From: Phragmites australis | Taxonomy: Eukaryota; Streptophyta; Magnoliopsida; Poales; Poaceae | DNA: 64,000 bases | Direction of reading: 5' to 3' | NCBI RefSeq assembly: GCF_958298935.1 | Contig: NC_084944.1 | Location: forward strand, 18,693,679-18,757,678 | Shown here: piece by piece, positions 57,733 to 64,000 of the stretch | Numbering within the stretch: the first letter of the stretch is position 1 | How the letters are laid out: each line of letters opens with the position of its first letter | Notes under the pieces: generated by a model | Told to the model about the DNA's origin: nothing | Seen by the model: the letters and a program-made list of their open reading frames with translations, nothing else | The model's database searches: none | Made by a program: the position numbers and the translations under genes

Positions 57733-58390
57733 ATATAGCAGCCTCCGCGCTCCCTTCAAACCAAGCCTGAACTGCCAGTGTACCTGGCGTCGTCGCCAAC
57801 CACCGCCTCCCTACTACCCCTCCAGCCTTCCCTCTTCTCTGCCATCCAGCTGTGTTTCCCTCCACCTTCGTCACTAGGCCGCTGCACCGCCTTGACCCGT
57901 GCATCACGCCACCTCCGGCTTCCCTCCACCATTGGTCGAAGCACTACACTGCCCCACGCCCATTGGTCATCGATCCGCACTTGTCTGGAGCGGATCTAGA
58001 CTGTGGTCGCCGGATCCGAACCAACACCGCCACATCACGCTGCTGCGAGAGCCCGCTGCCGCCCCCTCCGCGAGAGCTCACCGTGGCCGCGCTTCCCCTT
58101 AACACCGCACGAGTCCTGAACTCCCTATTGACCTCAGTCGAGTCGGATTGGCTCGCCGTCAGCACCATTGAACCGCGCCACCACCCCTCATTCTCTTCAC
58201 CGTCGCCGCCGCCGCCCTCTCACCTGCTGCCCCTCCCCCCCCCCCCCCCTCTTTGTGCCTCTGTGCCGACTCCTTTTATCTGCCGCTGGCGGGGAAACCT
58301 TAAACCCTAAAGTCGCGCACACCTTCGTGGGCCGGCTCCAAAGGCTAGTGCGGCCTATGCCTAGGTTGCCTCTGCGCGCACCCGTACATT
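57733..58390. other. GC-rich upstream region of the endosulfine-like gene
   Basis: High GC with several overlapping open frames on both strands, a (CCG)-type run at 58201-58216 and a poly-C tract at 58229-58239. These frames are low-complexity and no protein family is recognised. It is probably promoter and leader sequence. Confidence 0.35.
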
Positions 58391-58620
58391 AGTGATGGGT
58401 GTTTTTTTAACACCCATTACTAATGAACTTCACAGTAGTGACGGGTAGTTTTATTACCCATCACTAATGACTATTCATTAGTGATGGCTTGTCAATTGAC
58501 CCATCACAGTTGTTATTAGTGACAGGTGATTTTCTCACCCATCACTAATAACCTGTCATTAGTGACGGATGTGATATAGGTCCCATCCTGGTGTCACTAA
58601 TGTTGGTTTCTTACGTAGTG
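58391..58620 (-). mobile_element. Truncated CACTA transposon terminus with palindromic subterminal repeats
   Basis: The right edge ...ttcttacgtagtg gives CACTACGTAAGAA on the minus strand. Five consecutive imperfect palindromes of 36-46 bp follow, each built on 'attagtgaygggt ... acccatcactaat'. No second terminus is present. Confidence 0.65.
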
Positions 58621-58706
58621 TGAGTACCAATAAAACTAGGAGATGTCATCCCACTTGGCTACCATAAAAGGGTAAATCGCAGCCTTACTTTGTGAGAACC
58701 TTGGTG

Positions 58707-58715
58707 AGCCATGTG
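58707..58715. repeat. Target-site duplication agccatgtg, left of a small MULE
   Basis: Repeated exactly at 59322-59330. Confidence 0.8.
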
Positions 58716-59321
58716 TAGGCATGGCAATGGGGTGGGTCGGGTGCAACAAGAACACACCTAACCTGAAACCTGAACCAAAAAACCATATTCATCCCTGAAA
58801 CACCTAATGTGCAAAAAATAGCCTCCAGCCTCGAACCCGGCGGAGACCCAAAACCCGACGGGGACCCTGCAGGTGGGAGCGACACGGTGGCCTATGGCGG
58901 CGACTAGACGTCGCGGCGGGCGGGCGTGGGTGGCGGCTCGACCAAGCGACGGGCGGAAGCGACGACTGATGGCGGGAGCGGAGGCAGGTGCGGGTGACGT
59001 GGTGGGAGCAGTGGCACGCGGCGGTTCGATCGAGAGATGGGCAGGAGCGAAGGCAGGCGCATGCGGCATTACGGGAGCGGTGGCACGTGACAGCTTGGTC
59101 AAGTAGCGGGTGAGCTAGGATTAGGTGGGGCGTGGGGTTGACCGATGGGCTGACAGTTGGGCTGTTACCAGGTGCCCATGAGCGAAAATGCCCCCGCGCC
59201 CGACCCGAACAATTATCGGGTCCCTGACCCGACCCCCATGAGGAAAATTTCCACCCGCCTCTGCCCCCACCCCCGTCGGGTCTAAATCCTACGGGACCCG
59301 CCTCGCCCCGTTGCTAGCCTT
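58716..59321. mobile_element. Small MULE, 606 bp
   Basis: The left end taggcatggcaatggggtgg and the reverse complement of the right end, aaggctagcaacggggcgag, are similar terminal inverted repeats continuing into 'gggtcggg'-type sequence. Nine-bp duplications agccatgtg flank it exactly. The interior (58870-59110) is GC-rich with open frames on both strands but no recognised domain; it could be captured host sequence. Confidence 0.75.
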
Positions 59322-59330
59322 AGCCATGTG

Positions 59331-60420
59331 AATGAATTTGTTGGAGAGAAGGAGGGCGTTGTTGGGGTAAATATTTTGTTAGAAGTAAATTTATTTATTG
59401 GTTGAGGAGATTGTATTTTTCTCTTGATTTCTTTTGTTAAAGCATTTATAGAGGTGATTAGGTGAAACTAATCACTGGCTAGATATGAACGTATATTGTT
59501 GATCTTATATCGTATCTTATATTTTTCATCAGAGTCGGAGGCAGACATGGATGGTGTCAAATGCAGATACAGATGTGGATAAGTCTCGGTCACGAATACG
59601 GATCGAGTATGCGACGAATCAGATGCGGACAATATTGGTCATGAATATTTCTTTGTATATTGAGTAAAAACAGCAACCATATATATCACAAATGTTATTA
59701 TTTTTTTACCATTCCACGTATTTAAAGCTCAATATGTCTAACAAGTAAATCAACAATATACTCTTATGAATGAGTTATGTTAGAGTAAAATCGAAGAAGT
59801 TACGAGTGCCTAATATGTTGTTTGAAATTTCTATTAATTATTTAGACATATCAACTACTTTAAATAAAAAGTATCTACTATAACTTATAGATCTCATCGA
59901 GAGTTATAATTTTTATATTAAAATCGTCTCTATCTAACTTCATATGAAAAGGTTACAAGCTCTAAAAGATAGGTTGAAATGGTCACCGGATAGTCTTCGA
60001 ACATATCTAATTTTATTCTTAGATATCTGATATCCGACAAATACCTAGCTCTCTACAATCTAATATGATATTCAACACAATTATCCGACTTCAATATACG
60101 GAAAATTCTAGATCCAAATTTTCGCTTTAAAATACTATCCAAACCTGTTCGGGTAGGCGAGTGGGAAATAACCGACCTATTTTCACCCCTATAGCAAGCT
60201 CTTGCCCTTTTCTATCTGTGACACTAACATGTGGGCCGCCTAGGCGTTCCCTGTGTTCCCGCCATTCGGTGGAATTAGGCGCATGATTTGGGTTCCTTCA
60301 AGGCGTCGCCCATAGCCGCCTAGGCGTCCTCTCCTTGCTAGTCGCCCATGGTGGACGACTTGGTCGCTGGATGAGGATCCTCTGACTTCACCGATCGGTG
60401 AAGTCAGATGACCTGTGGAC
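59331..60420. other. AT-rich intergenic DNA
   Basis: No gene seen. GC rises only after 60220. Confidence 0.3.
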
Positions 60421-60424
60421 CATT

Positions 60425-60600
60425 GGATTCATTTATTAAGGCATTTCATAGTCCATTAGTACTACTGCCACATAGATCCATTCCACAGTAACTAGGGGCA
60501 ACTTTGGTCGCTACCCCTCCATGGATTCATTTATTAGGGCATTCCACAATCCATTAGTACTACCGCCACACAGATCCATTACACAATAACTAGGGAGTCT
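60425..60600 (+). repeat. 98-bp tandem duplication
   Basis: The block starting ggattcatttatta at 60425 recurs at 60523 ('..ggcattycayartccattagtactaccgccacayagatccatt'). The second copy breaks off near 60600. Confidence 0.85.
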
Positions 60601-60685
60601 ACTGGCCACTTGGGAAGGGGCAAGAGCGAACCCTAGCTTCCGCCACCTCCGAGTCAACCAGCCGCCGGCTTCTCTAGGTTAGCAT

Positions 60686-60687
60686 CC

Positions 60688-60724
<37 letters not shown>
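60686..60724 (+). repeat. Poly-C followed by (TC)n microsatellite
   Basis: 13 C residues, then 13 TC dinucleotides. Confidence 0.95.
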
Positions 60725-60730
<6 letters not shown>

Positions 60731-62489
60731 GCTCCATTCAGCTGATTTTTCTCTAGGCAACATCATATAGGTGAGATCTCGGCTGCTATTAGTAATGTAC
60801 CAATCACCCTGTATCTGTGTCCTTCCTTCTTGTGCCTTTATCTCACTGTTTTAGAAAGTAAACTCATTCCCCTTTAATCTGCGCAAGATTTACTCTTTGT
60901 GGGTATGGATTTTCTTAGCAAGAAAACTTGTTTCTGTGTGCACAAGATTAAATCTTTACATTGATTTCTAGCAAGCAAGCACATTTCTCTTTAATTTGCA
61001 CTAGATTAATTTTTACACTAATTTTTATCAAGCAAGGTCACTACTTTGTGAGTCAGATTAACTCTATGCTGTATTTGCACTAGTAAAAATGTCGAACTAA
61101 GAACCACACCAACCCTGTACGCAAGATGAAGTCTACATATATATGTGTATTTAGCAAATAAACTCATTTCTCAGTGCAAATGACTTACTCTATTTATGGA
61201 TGGATGCTTTTTAGGAACTTTGTCTTTTTAAGAAAACACCGGTGGGGGTTACCCACCTGAATTTTTCTCATAGGCACAATACCCACACAACTCATTAAGA
61301 GCTAGATCAGTAGTTGATTACATTTTACCAACTAAAGTAATTTCTCTGAGCAGAAGATTTACTCTACTTATGGATGGATGCTTTTTAGCAACTAAATGAT
61401 TTTCTCTGTTCACAAGATTTACTCTACATATGGAGCACTTACCCAATTTTTGTTCATCTCTTGCACCAGCTAGCTAAAAGGAAAAATGTTGGACCAAGAA
61501 CCACCAACCAAGGCCTCCACTCATTGCTTTCGAGCTACACCTGTCAAGAGGAAGAAACCATGAATGATACAAACTACACTGGATATGTTCCTAAAGACGC
61601 TCGAGGAGGTTGTTCGGGAAAGGCACGCTCCTGGATTTGTTGAGGCCGATGTTGAGCTGTTGGAGAAGAAAAAGAAATAGCATGTGAAGCTGACCAAGCT
61701 TTGGGCCAATTTCTTGCATGAGAACGGCCTGCCTCTCAGTGTTATCAACTACAGGATTTTTGAGCTCATGGTCAAGGCCATTGCACAGTATGGACCTGAC
61801 TTTGTAAGTCCTAGCTAAGAAGAGTTGAGGTGGCCTCTCTTTGAGAAGTAGATGAAGTGGGTGGCTGAACTGAGGGAGAAACATGAGAGGGCCTGGGAGC
61901 GGCATAGCTGCATGCTCATAGTGGATTCCTAGACCAATTATTGGAGGAATCTTCACTTACTCAGTTTCATGGTCGGTAATGTGGAGGGGATTTTCTTCTT
62001 GGGCTTTGCTGATGCCTCATATCTATCTGATGATGAAGATTTGGCAGACTTGATAGAGGACAAGATCGAGGGCATTGGTAGGAATAAAGTTGTTTAGGTT
62101 GTCAATGAAATTGTCTTGTTAACCACATTTTGGAATGGAGTAGAAGATTGCATAAAAGCATCAGAACCACTTCTTGTTCTATTGATGATAGTCTATGGTG
62201 TTGAGAGGCCAGTAATACTGGAGGTTTTTGCAGGTCTAGATCTTGCTAAGAAGAAAATCAGTGACTCTTTTGCAAGAAATCCTTCAATACTCAAGAATGT
62301 AATGGATATCATTGAGCAACATTGGGAAAACCAAATGGAGCAAAAACTATATGGAGCTGCATTGTTTCTGAATCAAAGAAACCGATCATGCATATGCTTC
62401 CAGACTACGGGTGATGTTCAACGATGTGATTGAGAAAATGATTGCTGATGATGACAATTTAATTGCCAAGGTAAGTGACCTAGCTGATC

Positions 62490-62990
62490 AATATGAGAGC
62501 GTTGGATGTAGCTTTGGAAAGAATTTACCAACCCTGCAATGGAAGAGAAAAAGTCCATGTAAGTAAACTTCTATCTGTATTCAATTTCAACCTTTCCATG
62601 CCTTTTAAGCTTTTTTAAAATTGGTATGACTTCTATCTCTATCCAACTTCAAGTTTTCTTTTCCTTGTAAGCTTTTATAAAATTGGTGGTCTTACATTTT
62701 AGATGATTGGTGGAGTGCCTATGGTGGGTGTGCTAGAGAGCTCCAAAACTTGCATGGTGTATCATTGGTCTTTTTTGCTTAGCGTCTGGCTATGATCGCA
62801 ATTGGGCTATGTTTGAGTGTGTAAGTAACCAAGTACCATCATAAACACAAGTATATGATGCTTTATCCCAGTAGGAAGAGCAGTTTATTTGCAACCTTTG
62901 TTTTTGTCTGTACTTTTTAAATCAATACCACATATATAAACCAGTCAGAGTGCAAGAGATTAGAGGATTATGCTTACATTCCATACAGCC
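62490..62990 (+). other. Intron-like stretch within the hAT pseudogene
   Basis: Contains a repeated 'tcaacttcaagttttcttttccttgtaagctttt' type segment (62580-62692, two copies) and scraps of coding sequence near 62700-62820 that could not be placed. Confidence 0.35.
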
Positions 62991-63081
62991 GAATGATGGC
63001 AGATAGGTCTGAAAGGAAGCGTTTAGAAGGAAGCAATTTTGACCCATTGATCCTAGAAGACTGTGAGTTTGAATATGATTG

Positions 63082-63090
63082 GGTTGGCAT
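63082..63090. repeat. Target-site duplication ggttggcat, left of the inserted MULE
   Basis: Repeated exactly at 63692-63700. Confidence 0.85.
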
Positions 63091-63691
63091 CAGTGTTACC
63101 GGGACACGGGTGCGGGTGTCCGATTCGGCAAACTCTAGAAAATATAATTCGAGGATTCTTCTAATATATATCATTATTTAATTTTAAAAATAAAAAAATA
63201 GAGAAAAGATAAGATGGAAATAAAAGAAAAAAAGAAAATAGGGCTACACCAAACCAGCCCATCCAGCCCACTTTCTTTCTCTAACCCTCCTCCCACCATC
63301 CACCTCCTCTCCCCACCAATCCACCACATGTCGCCCCCGCTGCCTCCCTACCAGTCATCACCTCCTCGTCCCTGCTACCTCTGCCTCCTCTCTCCAGTCG
63401 CCTCAGCCTCTCCTCCCCTACTACCGCTCCTCCGCCTCTCCTCCCCCTTCGCCGCCTCCTCCTCCTCCTCTCCCTTGCTCCAGCAGCCATCGCCCTCTCC
63501 TCCCCCTCACCCTAACAGCCACCACCCTCTCCCCCAGCCCCAACCGCAGCCGTCGCTACCTCCTCCCCCTCGCCCCCGCCATCGTCGTCTCCTTCTCCTC
63601 CTCCTCTCCTCATGCTTGGACATGGCCACGGCATGTTAGATACTTGTTGATGCAGCAAAGACATTTCAGACTCGTGAGTCCAGGTAACATT
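63091..63691 (+). mobile_element. Small MULE (possible Pack-MULE) inside the hAT pseudogene
   Basis: The 601-bp insertion is flanked by the 9-bp duplication ggttggcat. The ends are cagtgttaccgggac and, in reverse complement, aatgttacctggact, imperfect ~15-bp terminal inverted repeats. Removing it restores the hAT reading frame across DWVG/MYAEL. It holds a C+T-rich plus-strand frame (63214-63639) rich in Pro and Ser, which may be a captured host-gene fragment or simple sequence. Confidence 0.75.
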
Positions 63692-63700
63692 GGTTGGCAT

Positions 63701-64000
63701 GTATGCTGAACTTTATAATAGGGATGACCTTGCATGGCAACTTATTGAAGAAGTCACCTATGGATCATATACACTTGAGGACCATTATTGTCTTAGGAGA
63801 TCCCACTGTGAGATGATGAATTCTGAACATGAAAATTCCACATCAATGTTAGCTGATGAGACAGATTCAGACACTGAAGAAGGCAATGAATCTTTTGTGG
63901 TTAATGATGGAGATATTGAAGATGATTATGGCCAGTAGGATCCGCCCACTCCTAGTGATGAGAGTGTTGGACCAAGTGGCAATGAGGACCATATGCTCGA
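63701..64000 (+). pseudogene. hAT pseudogene C-terminal acidic tail
   Basis: Continues the transposase frame after the MULE: NRDDLAWQLIEEV, then DETDSDTEEGNESFVVNDGD, with a stop at 63938. Similar acidic sequence continues past it to the window edge. Confidence 0.6.

Larger units (their letters stand above)
61575..63950 (+). pseudogene. hAT-type transposase pseudogene, interrupted by a MULE
   Basis: From about 61590 the plus strand, in shifting frames, reads VVRERHAPGFVEADVELLEK, LWANFLHENGLPLSVINYRI, FELMVKAIAQYGPDFV, KHERAWERHSCMLIVDS and GFADASYLSDDEDLADLIED: the DUF659-type N-terminal part of plant hAT transposases. It then jumps to TTFWNGVEDCIKASEPLL (62127), so the middle is deleted. 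It continues with DLAKKKISDSFARNPSILKN. After an intron-like gap come RSERKRLEGSNFDPLILEDC (63003), YDWVG and, across a 601-bp insertion, YAELYNRDDLAWQLIEEV with an acidic tail. Many stops occur. The product would be nonfunctional. Confidence 0.75.

Noticed and set aside
57852..58310. 152-aa plus-strand ORF
   Set aside because: Biased Pro/Ser/His composition with poly-C; sits in the probable promoter of the endosulfine-like gene.
63214..63639. 141-aa proline/serine-rich ORF as a gene
   Set aside because: Strong C+T skew inside a 601-bp MULE; no domain. Kept only as possible captured sequence.
1..64000. tRNA, rRNA or other structured RNA genes
   Set aside because: Scanned by eye for tRNA A/B boxes and rRNA-like blocks; nothing convincing. 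A covariance-model search would be needed to exclude small RNAs.

Overview
This is a window of plant nuclear DNA, almost certainly from a grass. The coding sequences are split by GT-AG introns, the genes are GC-rich at their 5' ends while intergenic DNA is AT-rich, and most of the sequence consists of transposable elements of the kinds usual in Poaceae: Ty3/gypsy LTR elements, MULEs, CACTA, hAT and LINE. No rRNA, tRNA, CRISPR or bacterial-type operon was seen. Exon structures below were built by hand from splice sites, reading phase and family resemblance.

Four genes look intact. (1) 4444-8008 (+) is a four-exon xyloglucan endotransglucosylase/hydrolase of group III-B type, a cell-wall enzyme. 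(2) 12762-14520 (-) is a six-exon small purple acid phosphatase like Arabidopsis PAP17. It has a PHR-type P1BS site about 75 bp upstream of the ATG, but the conserved metal-ligand tyrosine is replaced by leucine. (3) 38934-41239 (-) is a four-exon F-box/LRR/FBD protein with an unusual N-terminus of four tandem ~30-residue repeats. (4) 57087-57732 (-) is a small four-exon endosulfine-like gene. A fifth gene (about 30.1-37.6 kb, +) encodes an unrecognised protein. Its 3' three exons are clear, its 5' end is not, and it has a ~5.9 kb intron containing a duplicated segment and an LTR-type insertion. A decayed paralogue lies at 53.1-53.6 kb.

Layout: 0-3.8 kb is an LTR-retrotransposon remnant with a nested 1064-bp solo LTR carrying a striking perfect 49-bp inverted duplication. 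4-8 kb is XTH. 8.5-12 kb holds decayed repeats, a neprosin fragment, a LINE RNase H scrap and two (TA)n tracts. 12.7-15 kb is the phosphatase and its duplicated upstream segment. 15.5-20.2 kb holds an FBD fragment, an inverted pair of LTR-like ends, a CCGG-repeat element, and a LINE with a gypsy piece inside it. 22.4-26.5 kb is a truncated CACTA end, an antisense gypsy pol and LTR-like DNA. 27.15-29.85 kb is a complete-ended MULE with a partial mudrA gene. 30-37.6 kb is the unknown gene. 39-43 kb is the F-box gene. 43-49.6 kb is decayed gypsy DNA. 51.5-52.7 kb is a hAT element with an 8-bp target duplication. 53.6-55.4 kb is a CACTA-like element. 57-57.7 kb is the endosulfine-like gene. 58.4-59.3 kb is a CACTA end plus a small MULE. 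61.5-64 kb is a hAT transposase pseudogene interrupted by another small MULE.

The genes do not form a pathway. They are isolated single-copy-type genes in TE-rich DNA. The strongest observations are the fold-back duplication at 3330-3449, the phosphatase ligand substitution together with the P1BS site that is lost in the duplicated promoter segments, the repeat-extended F-box protein, and several element boundaries with exact target-site duplications.
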